From: Gracilaria domingensis
Taxonomy: Eukaryota > Rhodophyta > Florideophyceae > Gracilariales > Gracilariaceae
Reading direction: 5' to 3'
Assembly: GCA_022539475.1 (NCBI GenBank)
Contig: VCMS01000410.1
Span: 1 to 38,311 of the forward strand
Length of the DNA: 38,311 nucleotides
This document shows, piece after piece, positions 7,557 through 16,908 of this stretch. Position 1 is the stretch's first letter; every line of letters starts with the position of its first letter. The notes under the pieces are model-generated. The model was not told where the DNA came from. It did no database searches and saw only the letters and a list, made by a program, of their open reading frames with translations. Made by a program: the position numbers and the translations under genes.

Positions 7557-9397
7557 CGGATATCTTCCACACGTTTTCAATTGATTTCGCTGGACCCCTC
7601 AGGGTGACAAGGAACGGAAACCGATTCTTGCTCATTGGGGTCGAGCACCTCACGGGATGGCCGATCGCAGTGGCAACTCGAACATCTACTGCAGTCGACG
7701 TAGTCAACTTTATTAGAAGGGAGATCGTCACACCCTTCGGCTACCCCAGCACGATTGTCTCCGATAACGCTACCTCCTTTCTCGCGTCAAGTGTCCAAGC
7801 TTATCTAATGCGTCATGATATCACCCTCAAACCGGTGCTCGCATATGCACCTATGTCTAATGGACGCGCAGAAAGAATGGTAGGGACGATCAAGAGGGCG
7901 ATCGCGAAAACGATTCATGATCAGAACTCCGATTGGGATGAAGTACTCCCGGAGGTTCTCTATGGTTATCGCACTCGACAAATGGCCGAAGGATATTCTC
8001 CATTTCAGCTCATGTATGGAGTACGGCCCCGAATGCATCCATCAGATCCTGCTTCCCTGATAGCCACGCCGTCACTTGATCATCGTGAGGTGGAACTACA
8101 AGCCTCCACTCTTGGGAGGGCCACAAGGGTATTGCAGCAGCCTCGCCGTCAAGACGATGAGCGTCGTGGACATCGGTTCGCTGTTGGAGACCAGGTACTG
8201 GTAATGCGTGGTGAAGCCCTTAATCCTTCGGTGAAATGGCCATCATTCAAATCGAGGTTCTATGGACCATGCCACGTCGTTCGAGCTAATCATCCTCGGT
8301 ACATATTGGTTTCTCCACACCGACGTATGTCGAGAAGGGGCATTCATGCGAGACGCTTAAGACCTTACCGTCCTAGACCAAGGCATATGATCCCGAGAAC
8401 AGTACGATATGAAAGAAATAATCAGCCCGAAGCGGCATGCCCGGTCGTGGTACAAGAAGGAACAAATCCAACCAGACCCCCTGCTGACTATCTGAGGATA
8501 ATTGTGGCTGGATGGAGACTTTCCGAATGGCTTTCCCCTGTCAGCACGAGTACGAACGATCTACAGAAGGTGGCATGGAACCTATTACATGTTTACCTTG
8601 GGACTTTCAAACGACATGGACCCTACATAACCGAGGGTCTTCTTACTAAGCTGGTCTCATTGACAGGAAGGGTGAACCCTTTCATTATACCGCTTGTGGG
8701 TCAGCAGTTTGTCTTTTACTACTATCACTTTGCAGTGGCTCGCTATGGACATCTTACCCCGCAGAGAACTTACGGGGTGGAGGTGTCAAGCTTCCTGCAG
8801 CGGATTGAAGCTGGAGAGGCTTTCGAGATCGATCTGGCATATGACCAAGATCGCGGTGACGTACCTCCTCCGCTCCAGATTGAAGAAACCACCCCAGTAA
8901 CGCCGGCTCTTCTTGCAATGCCGATAATTGTTGACTACGAAGTCTACAACCAGGACGTGAATTACTTGGAAATGGAAATCCGTGGGCGTACACTTGAGAA
9001 CTGGCTCTCCCCACTAGAATGTGAGGACTGGGAGAAGCATTGTATTGTTTGGAATGGCTTTCATCTCTGCTTGAGTATTCATCTCGTATACGGTCAGTAT
9101 TTTACACAGTATGCCCATGTGATGCTTGGCAGATTGGCTAGAAGGCTCCATCTGCAGATGAACAGGCTTGGCGCGGATAGGACGATATTCTTTCTATATC
9201 ATTATGTCATTGGAAAGTATGGACATCTACCAGCTGCTGCGACGCACGAAGAGCAGGTGGAAGACTACATTCGTCGTATTGAAAATCATGAAGAGTTCCT
9301 AGTTGACTTTGAACCAGATTCTGAGTATCCAGAACCTCCACACCCTTTCAGGTATACTACCGAAGAGATTTCGCGGGACGGACCCTTGGAACATTGA
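7551..9397 (+). CDS. pol part 4: integrase core plus duplicated C-terminal domain
   Basis: Integrase inserts the cDNA into the host genome. The D-D-35-E triad is complete: aspartates at nt 7583 and 7763 and glutamate at nt 7871 (S-N-G-R-A-E-R). The frame is open before the ATG at 7604 and must include the first aspartate, so the real frame starts near 7551. A GPY/F-like segment follows (F-Y-G-P at about residues 219-222, counted from 7604). The remainder is unusual. Two homologous domains of about 117 aa lie at residues 295-412 (nt 8486-8839) and 454-569 (nt 8963-9310), sharing W-L-S-P, a Y-H-x-x-x-x-x-Y-G-H-L block and an R-I-E-x-x-E-x-F-x-x-D ending. There is no chromodomain. Confidence 0.88.
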
Positions 9398-9436
9398 TCA
9401 AAACCGTAAGTTCATGGTCGCCCAGGCGTAGCGACC

Positions 9437-9452
9437 GCTGAGTTGGGGAGTG
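9437..9452 (+). other. polypurine tract before the 3' LTR
   Basis: A purine-rich stretch (CTGAGTTGGGGAGTG, about 9438-9452) lies directly before the TGTGGA start of the 3' LTR, where plus-strand DNA synthesis is primed in LTR retroelements. The tract is short and broken by T, so the exact ends are uncertain. Confidence 0.5.
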
Positions 9453-11596
9453 TGTGGAGGCGGATGCAGGGGAGTGTCCCGCCACCCCAGGGACACTCCC
9501 GAACAATTTTTTTCTATATCTCCGACACCTTCCACCCCTGGACTGCGCCGTCACTCCCGCCGTCTGCGCCCACCGCTGCGCGCCGTGCGCTGCGACGCGG
9601 CGGCAAGGATGATGAGGTTTCGCGCCGCGCGCCGCGGCGCGCCCCCGACGGAGATGAAGAAGTCGCGCGCCGCTCGCTGCGGCGCGCCTGAAGAGGAGTA
9701 TAATGAGGTTGCGCGTCGCGCGCCGCTGGCTGCGGCGCGCCCGCCGCTAAGCAGTCTTTGGAAGCTGGCGCCCCGCACGTTGCGGCGCGCCAGCTGCAGG
9801 GTAGGAAAGGAACGTGCGCGCAGCACCTGACGCTGGAGGACAGTGAGTGGAGCGCTCTCTTCGGGGAGCTCAGAAAGTTGTGGCGCGCTCTGTCGCGCGC
9901 GTCGGAACACATACGACCAGGGGATACAAATCAATTTAATCGAGAAGCAGGAGTTCTATGACAAAGAGGCAATCGAAGATACGAGAAATGGATATCAATC
10001 AGAGGACAACAAAGCTTTCACAGCGTCATGAACGAGATGAAGCGCCCGTGCGCGGGAGGGAGAGCGTAGCACCATCATGGAAAGCGCCAACCCAACACCA
10101 ATCCCGCGCACGAACAGTACTGGGAGCTCGTTAAGATTGTCTTTGAGCTCATCCATCGATATTCCACGCTTGAAGAGGAAGTCATATAGAGCCTCCTCGC
10201 AGGCGAAAAGTTGCGCTTCGGTACGTTCTTCGGTGGCAACATCGTCTTCGTTCGCAAATGCGGCGTCCTCCTCGAGCTGAATGGTGTCCGCAGTAACTTC
10301 TTTTGCTTCGCTCTCGATCAGGACGGTTGATTTGGCACGCGGAACATCGGAATGGTCGGTATCGTCGTCGGTCATAGTAGCAATAACTTCGTTTGGAGTT
10401 GACATCGTTCAAAAGATGGACACCTGAAAGGCGGTGGTAAGATAGGGGAAGCATGGCAGACCTGAGAGGCACCGAAGGGTAACTATAATATCGAATATAC
10501 CGCCATGATAACTGGTCACGCACGCACAATCGTGATAGTGCCACGATGGCACGACATGGAAGGTGGATGTCATCCGGAGGACTAGTTGAAAACCTAAATA
10601 GCCAGAAGAAATCTGGCCAACCACCGACCTACATAACGAAGAACCGTACGTTGACATTATTACCTATTATGGACATGGTGAGCAATATTAAGTTGTTTGT
10701 CACAAGACGACAATCGGCGCACCGTATCACCAACAGCCAATGAACAGGAGACATAACGAAGAACCGTATAACGGTATCACAACCAAGTATATGACCTGGT
10801 GAGCCGTTCTGAATGCCTTGGTGAAAGATGATATTAGGTGTTCGCTTGCGGTGACCATGCATTATCACAATTGTAGATATAAACCCCCGAGTTCGAGCGC
10901 TCGCTGCAAACTCAACTCGGGCAGACCACTTCCCCTCCGGACGACTTCCCCCATCCTTGCCTCTCTCGCCTTTCTTCCTCCCCTTCCGTCGTCGCCAACC
11001 TTCCTTCCTTTGGCAATCCCATCTTCCCTTAGCGCAGTCTGCGCCTCCCTGCCACCAGCCTTTCCCCCTACATTTCCTTATTCCCGGCGGCCCGGTCTCC
11101 CGCCGTTCCCTAGCCAGTCGCCTTGTGCTGCCCTCCATTGGGCTCGTTCGCACACTGCGACCATCACCCATCACTACGTCTCCGTTCTCCCAGACGGACG
11201 TTGGCAGTGTTACGCATTGCGCTGGTTTTATTTCTGTCGCTACCTCGCCTGGTTGTTAGGTTCGTGGTGGCATCGACGACAGACTCTATCGCTTTAGTCC
11301 TACCACACTATTGTCCCGCCGACAGCTCTTGTGTGTCTTGGTCTGTTGGCCCTGCTTTCTGTTGTTGTGTTGGCTCTCGGTATCGGACGCTGAGCCATAT
11401 CCTCGGTTGATTCTTACCCCTGCTTTCAGTTTGCGGGGAGTTTCCATCTATCTTGGGGTTATCTTGTCTGCTCCTGCAGGCATCTGAGCTACGTGAATCT
11501 GTCGCCCTTTGGGCTGGTACTCTCGAGCATTTATTGTGTCGCTCTCCTTGGGTTTGTCACCACCCGCGCTGTTTCCCCCAAAAATGGCGTCCACAC
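9453..11596 (+). repeat. 3' LTR of element 1
   Basis: This 2144-bp copy begins TGTGGAGG, directly after a G-rich tract, and ends TCCACA before the target duplication. It retains the intact antisense ORF (9995-10405) that is frameshifted in the 5' copy. Its TATA box is at 10878-10883 and its 18-bp repeats at 10631 and 10751. Confidence 0.95.
9995..10405 (-). CDS. hypothetical 136-aa protein encoded antisense in the LTR
   Basis: This ATG-to-stop ORF runs against the retrotransposon's own direction and lies wholly inside U3 of the 3' LTR. The product is acidic in its N-terminal half (many E and D around residues 30-65). It then has a helix-like, hydrophobic C-terminal half rich in leucine and alanine. 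There is no signal peptide and no motif I recognise. Its composition differs from the arginine/alanine shadows of the neighbouring GC-rich block. It could be an element accessory protein or a fortuitous ORF. A frame break in the 5' LTR copy leaves coding status open. Confidence 0.4.
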   Translation of the reverse strand: MSTPNEVIATMTDDDTDHSDVPRAKSTVLIESEAKEVTADTIQLEEDAAFANEDDVATEERTEAQLFACEEALYDFLFKRGISMDELKDNLNELPVLFVRGIGVGLALSMMVLRSPSRARALHLVHDAVKALLSSD

Positions 11597-11601
11597 GACA
11601 G
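11597..11601. repeat. target-site duplication CGACA, right copy
   Basis: This is the partner of 231-235, directly after the 3' LTR. The matching pair delimits the insertion exactly. Confidence 0.92.
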
Positions 11602-12210
11602 TCTTTTGTGTCGGCGGAATTTTGGCCAGAGCAATGTCGCACAATTACCGCAGCTGCTAATTGGAATGGAATTCTAACTTTATCATTGTTTCCTGTCGTG
11701 AAGATGTCGCTTGTCAGCAGACATTTGCGTTCTGTTTCACAATGGAGAAACGCATCGACCCAGCACCACACGCTTTTACTTTTGCTAGAGAACTTGAACC
11801 GAGGGCCCTGTCGTTAAATCTGGGGCGAATGAAAACAATGCCACGGATTTTTGGTCTCCATGATACGTGAGTGAAAGTGCTGAGTGGTGCAAAAAACTAC
11901 TCGTAGGTTTGCGCTCACGGGGAAGTAAAGAGCATGTAATCTGAGCAACGATGCAAGCTATTTTGGCCGTCCAGTTACGAGTTACACCACTATCTCTCAG
12001 AAAAGGTTGGGGAGATTGGTGGCTCTAGAATAGTTTTATCTCCGTCGTTTCCTAGCAGATGGGCTGTTGTAAGCAGCGAGGATCAAATATGATATACGTT
12101 TTCTACCTTTTGATACATTGTATATTTATGTTTATTGACTACCGCATGATCACACTCAAAGAAGAAGCTGCAATGGCAACTAATCGTGTTCATATTGTTT
12201 ATAGCGGTGA
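11602..12210. other. unique intergenic DNA, no gene seen
   Basis: This right flank of element 1 carries only short ORFs without recognisable features (for example 11661-11870 on +, 69 codons). I see no RNA gene or repeat. Confidence 0.5.
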
Positions 12211-12624
12211 ATGTGTGACACGAAGATGATCGAAAAGAATACGATCGATGAATTTTCGCGCTTTTCAACGGTGCAGACATGGAACAATTTCATCAAACAC
12301 GTTAAACAGCTCATTAGCGTCACACTGATGATGGATGCTAAACAATGGGACTTGGTGGACATGAAATGCGAATGCGAAAGCTGTTTTCAGTGGGCATGCG
12401 CCTTAGGATGGAACTTTGATTGCGAATTTGGAAGCAATGATATCGGAAAGCAGAGGGTAACTTATATATCCCATTTGGATCGACGAGGAAGGGTTACGAC
12501 GGAGAGACGACATACTCTCGGCTTGCAGGCGAGTGCGACGACTGCAATACTTGCTTTGGCGAAAGCCAGCTTGAGTGCTTTGTTGCTTACATTCGTTCAA
12601 AACTGGTTCAATACATTACAGTGA
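12211..12624 (+). CDS. hypothetical ORF running into the left TIR of the GC-rich element
   Basis: This is a 137-codon ATG ORF of unknown function. Its middle has a small cysteine group (C-E-C-E-S-C and two more). The last 10 codons lie in the TIR that begins at 12594, so the natural C-terminus, if this is a gene, was replaced by the insertion. A different frame over about 12525-12655 is also cysteine-rich and open. The coding frame is therefore uncertain and introns are possible. Confidence 0.25.
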   Translation: MCDTKMIEKNTIDEFSRFSTVQTWNNFIKHVKQLISVTLMMDAKQWDLVDMKCECESCFQWACALGWNFDCEFGSNDIGKQRVTYISHLDRRGRVTTERRHTLGLQASATTAILALAKASLSALLLTFVQNWFNTLQ

Positions 12625-13008
12625 ATGCACATCTCTGTAATGGTCAGGTGTAAGCCGCGCTGGCCGCGTGGCACGCCACGCCCCGCCGCGCTCGCCGACG
12701 CGGCGTGCGGCGCGCGCTGGTGTGCACCGCGGGGCGTGCGGCGGCGACCAGCTGCCGCCGCGCGCCGCAACAAGCTGCATTCGCTCCCACCGCGCGCGCG
12801 TCTTCCGCACCCACACGCCGCCGCCGCCGCCGCCGCCCGCCAGCGCGCGCCGCCATGCCGGTGGCCGCCAGCCAGCGCGCGCAGCCGTGCTCCCCCTCGC
12901 TCTCCGCGCTCGCCGTACGGCACTTTTGCGACTTGGAAGCTGGCCGAGATGGCTGTTAGTGCGCAGTGGTTTGAACGTTTGAATGGGACCTTTTTTATTG
13001 GTTGACTT
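12594..13008 (+). repeat. left terminal inverted repeat (415 bp)
   Basis: This arm matches the reverse complement of 15032-15553 throughout. The outermost 30 or so bases are almost identical. A GC-rich middle contains CCG and CGC runs. The inner end (12926-13008) is again highly similar, including TTTGAACGTTTGAATGGGAC. The arm lacks roughly 100 bp present in the right arm. Confidence 0.85.
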
Positions 13009-13029
13009 TAAAGCACGTGTGGCGCACAT

Positions 13030-13110
13030 GCTCGTCACACTGACGAGCAGCAGTGTTGTGATTCAAAGGAAAGCCTTACCATGTTTGGACAAGCGTTGTC
13101 ACAGTGACAA
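13030..13110. other. two small hairpins downstream of the LPMO-like gene
   Basis: GCTCGTCA and TGACGAGC (13030-13048) form an 8-bp stem with a 3-nt loop. TTGTCAC and GTGACAA (13096-13110) form a 7-bp stem with a 1-nt spacer. Both lie between the gene's stop and the inner end of the left TIR, where the 3' untranslated region would be. Confidence 0.4.
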
Positions 13111-13243
13111 GCGTCAGCCGATGGCGCTGCGGTTCACCACCCCCTGCGCCAGCGGCAGCTGGTGCACGGGCAACGCGCAGTCGGCGCCGGCCTCGGCAAA
13201 ATTTGAACTTGAAACAGATCGGCAGTTGCAAATTGGCGGCCGC

Positions 13244-14374
13244 CTAGCGCCGGCGCAGCGCGCACACGGCGCGCACGTTGGCGTGCCAGCACAGCGGCGC
13301 GGCGCGCGCGCGGTAGCACAGCCGGCAGCACAGCATCTTGCAGCCGCGCGCCTGCGCGCCGTGGGGCACGCGCGCGCGGCACGCCCAGCGCGTGGCGCGC
13401 GCCTGCCACGGCGCGCAGTGGCGCCGCGCCGCCAGGCAGCCGCACGCCGCGCCGCCCGCCGCCCAGTCGACGGCCGCGCGCGCCGCGCCGCCAAAGTGCG
13501 CCGCCGTGAGCGGCGGCGGCGCGCGCGCGCGCGCGAACGGCGCCGGCCGCCGGAAGAAGCCGCGCGCGTAGCACGGCTCGCGCGCGCACGGGCCGGGGCG
13601 GTCGGCCGACGCCATGCAGCCGGCGGCCGAGAACTGCGCCATGTCGTTCACGAAGCGCGGCTGAAAGCTGCGCGTGGTGCGCCCGCCGCGCACGCGCACA
13701 AACGCGCACGAGTAGTAGTCGCCAAAGTAGCCGTGCGCCGCGGGGCGCTGCGCGGCGGTGCCGCTGCGCAGCGGCCCGCCCGTGCCGCCGTACCACGCCC
13801 AGCCCAGCACGTAGTCGCCGTCGGGCACCACCGTGGGGATGGTGGCCGTCGTCACGTAGTAGCCCTTGCCAAAGCCGTGCTGCTCGCCGTCCGAGCCCGT
13901 CATGGAGAAGCCCAGCCGGTCGGTGCCGAGCTCGCGCGCCGCCGCGCGCACGGGCCGCGCGCCCCAGCAGCTGTAGTGGAACGCGTTGCGCGCGTGCGCC
14001 GCCGCGTCCATCATGCGCGCCGCCGCCACCAGCGTCAGCCGCACAAAGCCGCCGGGCCGTGGTTGTTGCGCGAGTACTTGACCACCACCTGCTGCCCGCG
14101 CGCGTACGTCGCCGCCGGGTGCGCGCTCGACCAGAGTGCGCGCGCGCGGGCGCGCGCGCGCAGCGCGCGCGCCAGCCGCGCCGGGCCGCGGCAGCGCCCA
14201 CGCCGAACGCCGCCTCGCCGCCGAGGCGGCACGTGTTGGCCGCCGTCGACTGCGGCTGCGCATCTGCGAGTGCGCGCGCGCGCGCGCCGCCAGCGCCAGC
14301 AGCGCGCCGAGCGCGAGCAGCGCGCGCAGCGCGCCGCGGAGCGGCGGCGGCGGCGGCGGCGGCGGCGAGCACAT
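13244..14374 (-). CDS. LPMO-like secreted protein (chitin-binding type-4 domain), two frame breaks
   Basis: Lytic polysaccharide monooxygenases cut crystalline polysaccharides using copper held by a histidine brace. The ATG at 14374 opens a leader with a proline run and a leucine/alanine hydrophobic core. It ends A-R-A just before a histidine (codon 14270-14272), so cleavage would expose the N-terminal histidine such enzymes need. A second candidate brace histidine is in Y-S-R-N-N-H-G-P (codon 14059-14061). A conserved-looking body follows: C-W-G, T-I-P-T-V-V-P-D-G-D-Y-V-L-G-W-A-W-Y-G-G, and G-Y-F-G-D-Y-Y-S-C-A-F. The C-terminal third is cysteine-rich, ending at 13244. The frame changes near 14250 and 14052. 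In such GC-rich DNA these may be sequencing errors or true decay. Confidence 0.65.
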   Translation of the reverse strand: MCSPPPPPPPPLRGALRALLALGALLALAARARAHSQMRSRSRRRPTRAASAARRRSAWALPRPGAAGARAARARPRARTLVERAPGGDVRARAAGGGQVLAQQPRPGGFVRLTLVAAARMMDAAAHARNAFHYSCWGARPVRAAARELGTDRLGFSMTGSDGEQHGFGKGYYVTTATIPTVVPDGDYVLGWAWYGGTGGPLRSGTAAQRPAAHGYFGDYYSCAFVRVRGGRTTRSFQPRFVNDMAQFSAAGCMASADRPGPCAREPCYARGFFRRPAPFARARAPPPLTAAHFGGAARAAVDWAAGGAACGCLAARRHCAPWQARATRWACRARVPHGAQARGCKMLCCRLCYRARAAPLCWHANVRAVCALRRR

Positions 14375-14379
14375 GGCGG

Positions 14380-14940
14380 CGGCGGCGGAGCGGGGGGGGC
14401 GGGAGGGACGGGGGGGAGGAGGGGCGGGAGGGAGCGCGGGCGCGACGCTGCGCGCGCGCGATGACAGCGCGCGGCGGCGGGCGGGCGGCGGCAAGCGCCG
14501 CGGCGCGGCGGCGCGCACGCGCGCGGCGGCGGGCGGGCGGCGGCCAGCGCCGCGGCGCTGGAGCGGCGCGTCATGATGCAGCGCGGCGCCGACGCGGCGC
14601 GCGCGCCGCGGCGAGCACGGGCGGCGGCGGCGCGGCGGCGCGCCGGCGGCGCGTGGAGCGGCGCCGGCGCGCGCGCGCGCGGCGCGCGCGGCGCGACCGG
14701 CGGCGCGGCGCGCGGCGCGCGGCGCGCGGCGCGCGGCCGCGCCGCCGGCGCGGCGGCGCGCGGCGCGCGGCGCGCGGCGGCGGCGCGGGCGCGGCGGCGG
14801 GGCGGCGCGCCGTGCGCGACACGCGGCGCGGCGGCGTGAGCTCGCGAGCGCGCCGCGGCGCTCGCGAGCTCACGCCGCCGCACGTGGCGCACGTGGCGCG
14901 GCGCGGCGCGCTCGCGCGCGCACGCCGCCGCGCCGCGTGT
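14380..14940. other. nearly pure G/C tract upstream of the LPMO-like gene, with a 24-bp-arm palindrome
   Basis: About 560 bp are built almost entirely from G and C in GGCGGC and GCGCGC patterns. This is where the promoter of the minus-strand gene should lie. At 14828-14881 two perfect 24-bp arms (left arm starting GCGGCGGCGTGAGCTCGCGA) flank a 6-nt spacer. All ORFs here are arginine/alanine-rich shadows of composition. Confidence 0.6.
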
Positions 14941-15031
14941 CGCTGCAGTTTCGAGATCACCGGAAAACAATGCAACTTTATACGCTCGTTACATTGCTGG
15001 AGCTTCTAACGGCGCCTTTATACAAACGTTG

Positions 15032-15553
15032 AAGTCAACCAATGAAAAGGTCCCATTCAAACGTTCAAACGATTGCGGACTAACAGCCATCTCGGCCAGC
15101 TTCCAACCCAGTGTGAGATGGGCGGCGTTCTCGTAGCGATCGCGCCAAACCTAAAGTCGCAAAAGCGCCGTTGGCATCGACCTGGCGGCCGGCCGCGGCG
15201 CTCAAGCTTGCGGCGCGGCGCGCGCGGCACGGCGAGCGCGGAGAGCGAGGGGGAGCACGGCTGCGGGCGCTGGCTGGCGGCCGCCGGCATGGCGGCGCGC
15301 TCTGGCCGGCGGCGGGGGGGGGGGGGGCGCGTCTGCGATGCGCGCGTCGCGCGCGCGGGGTAAAGGCGGTAGAGCGGGCGCGGCGGCGGCGTGTGGGTGC
15401 GGAAGATGGGCGCGCGGTTGGAGCCAATGTTCGCTGTTGCCGCGCGCGGCGGCGCTGGCTGATGGCGCGGCGTGTCCACGCGGCCAGCGTGGCTCACACC
15501 GTACCATTACAGCGGGCTGCATTCACTGTAATGTATTGAACCAGTTTTGAACG
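15032..15553 (-). repeat. right terminal inverted repeat (522 bp)
   Basis: This is the partner of 12594-13008. It carries extra sequence near 15110-15225 and additional length around 15300-15370, including a run of more than ten G. The length difference points to internal indels since the arms were identical. Confidence 0.85.
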
Positions 15554-15639
15554 CCGCTTGTTTCAAATACGTTTGAAACCGGTTTAAATCATGGTTCAAA
15601 TCGTTTCGTTTTATTCGAAACCTGTATTGAGCGCTTGTA

Positions 15640-16390
15640 TACAGGTCTTTGATGATCGTGAAAAGCTCAAAGCAAAAAAGTCATGAAAACGAACCACCAT
15701 GGTGGTAATTAAACACACCCGAAACCATTTCCGGATGTTGGTTTGATGTTATATAAGCAAATTTTGCTCAGCAAAATTGGCTTATTTAATATCGAGCCAA
15801 TATCCGGAAATGGTACCAATACACGCGGCCAACAATGAAACAGAACCATTTTTGCCATCTCTATCTGTTGAGTAGTTGCACTGCTAGAGCTCCATAACGA
15901 CCTGCTGCTTTCAGGTATTTGATGATTTTGAAAAGCTAAAAGCAAGAAAATCGTTAAAAGGCACCAGCAATCAAACGCATGAACAGATATCGATCCAATA
16001 TTCGGAAATGCTACCGATAAACGCGTCCAACAATGGAACAAAACCCATTTTGAGATCTCTACCTGCTGGAGCTCCCTTACGGCTCCTTGCTTTCAGCTCT
16101 GTGATGATCGTGAAAAGCTGAAAGCAAAAAGTCGCTCAAGCTCCAGGAGCCAACCAAATGAACTCATAAACATCTAATATCCGGAAATGGTACCAATAGA
16201 CGAGCCCAACAATGGAACAAAACCCATTTTGAGATGTCTACCTGTTGAGTGGTTAGACTGCTGGAGCTCCCTAACGGCTCCTTGCTTTCAGCTCTGTGAT
16301 GATCGTGATAAGCTGAAAGCAAAAAGTCGCTCAAACGCTCCAGGAGCCAACCAAAGAACTCATAAACATCTAATATCCGGAAAAGATACC
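15640..16390. repeat. tandem repeat, about four units of about 180-200 bp, with internal hairpins
   Basis: Recurring landmarks are AACAATGGAACAAAACCCAT (near 15831, 16029 and 16208; steps of 198 and 179 bp), ATCCGGAAATGGTACCAAT and a hairpin with arms GCTTTCAGCT and AGCTGAAAGC. The hairpin is perfect at 16089-16125 and 16284-16320. The last two units are the most alike and the first two are diverged. The array starts just outside the TIR element and looks like a short satellite or minisatellite. Confidence 0.7.
15724..15814. repeat. 91-bp near-palindrome inside the first tandem unit
   Basis: Outer arms 15724-15741 and 15797-15814 differ at one position. An inner hairpin, 15753-15768 with 15770-15785, also has one mismatch. 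The bases between are mostly complementary. The whole folds as one long hairpin, MITE-like or a small-RNA-precursor-like shape. The right arm is part of the tandem unit, so the structure probably arose by inverted insertion of repeat sequence. Confidence 0.6.
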
Positions 16391-16500
16391 AAAAGACGCC
16401 GCACCAACTGGCTCAGTTTTCCTCTCTTCGCACAACCGCCTGCTGATATTTATGTCGAAGGGTCGCAACAGTGACACAGCGGCAACCCCGCGCTCCTCTC

Positions 16501-16908
16501 TCATTTGCGTACTCCGCATTGCAATTTGTGGCCCTCCATACACTTGTTCACAATCCATTTGCCACAAACCGAACACGGACTCTTCCATAATGATGCATCT
16601 GAATACGCACCCAACCCACCCCGTACGCCCGGTAAGATTCGATATTCAATCACAGCATTGTCGCCCGACTGTGCCGAATTGCTCCGTTTCGGTGCTTCGC
16701 CTGAAAGCCAACCACGGAGCTGAGTTATCTGCTTTGTTACGACTGATGTTTGCTTCTCGGCATTTCCCGAGCTCTGTTTGTTCCAGCCGTGGCTGCACAT
16801 GGTGTCTGAAGCGTCGGATTCCTCTTTGTTCGGGAATAAAGCAGTTTGAGGATCTACTGTATTTCCAGAAAATTTTCGCCTGTCTGCGCAAGCGGTTAAA
16901 TACCACAC
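16501..16908 (-). CDS. hypothetical protein with a C-terminal Cys/His zinc-binding motif
   Basis: This is an open frame of up to 135 codons with a polar middle. Close to the C-terminus it has the pattern C-x2-C-x7-C-x3-H-x3-C, a plausible zinc site. An in-frame ATG 36 codons in is an alternative start. A neighbouring frame just upstream (about 16920-17092) contains another C-x2-C pair, so the gene could be spliced or frameshifted. I do not recognise the family. The zinc site is seen, the coding status is inferred. Confidence 0.35.
   Translation of the reverse strand: MWYLTACADRRKFSGNTVDPQTALFPNKEESDASDTMCSHGWNKQSSGNAEKQTSVVTKQITQLRGWLSGEAPKRSNSAQSGDNAVIEYRILPGVRGGLGAYSDASLWKSPCSVCGKWIVNKCMEGHKLQCGVRK

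Larger units (their letters stand above)
236..11596 (+). mobile_element. complete Ty3/gypsy LTR retrotransposon (element 1)
   Basis: The element is 11.36 kb and is bounded by two near-identical direct LTRs (236-2367 and 9453-11596), each starting TGTGGA and ending TCCACA, with matching 5-bp target duplications. The internal order is gag, protease, reverse transcriptase, RNase H, integrase. Integrase after RNase H is the Ty3/gypsy arrangement. I see no chromodomain. The C-terminus instead carries a duplicated domain of unknown type, and a second duplicated domain lies between protease and RT. The near-identity of the LTRs implies recent insertion. Several single-base frame breaks in pol mean it is either newly inactivated or affected by sequencing errors. 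Confidence 0.95.
12594..15553. mobile_element. TIR-flanked GC-rich element carrying an LPMO-like gene
   Basis: This 2.96-kb unit begins with CGTTCAAAACTGG and ends with its exact complement. The inverted similarity extends inward for hundreds of bases, and base composition jumps from moderate to extremely GC-rich inside the arms. The only recognisable gene is the minus-strand LPMO-like gene, and I see no transposase. A non-autonomous DNA transposon that has captured a gene (Mutator/Pack-MULE style, where long TIRs are usual) fits best. A fold-back element or a gene within an inverted duplication is possible. I could not find a convincing target-site duplication. Confidence 0.7.

Noticed and set aside
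12616..15539. Many long arginine/alanine-rich ORFs in the GC-extreme element, up to 493 codons
   Set aside because: DNA with almost no A or T rarely forms stop codons. Only the minus-strand frames with LPMO motifs have real domain signals.
12582..15565. Target-site duplication for the TIR element
   Set aside because: Flanking 8-11-mers (for example GCTTACATT and CCGCTTGTT) do not match well enough to claim a duplication.
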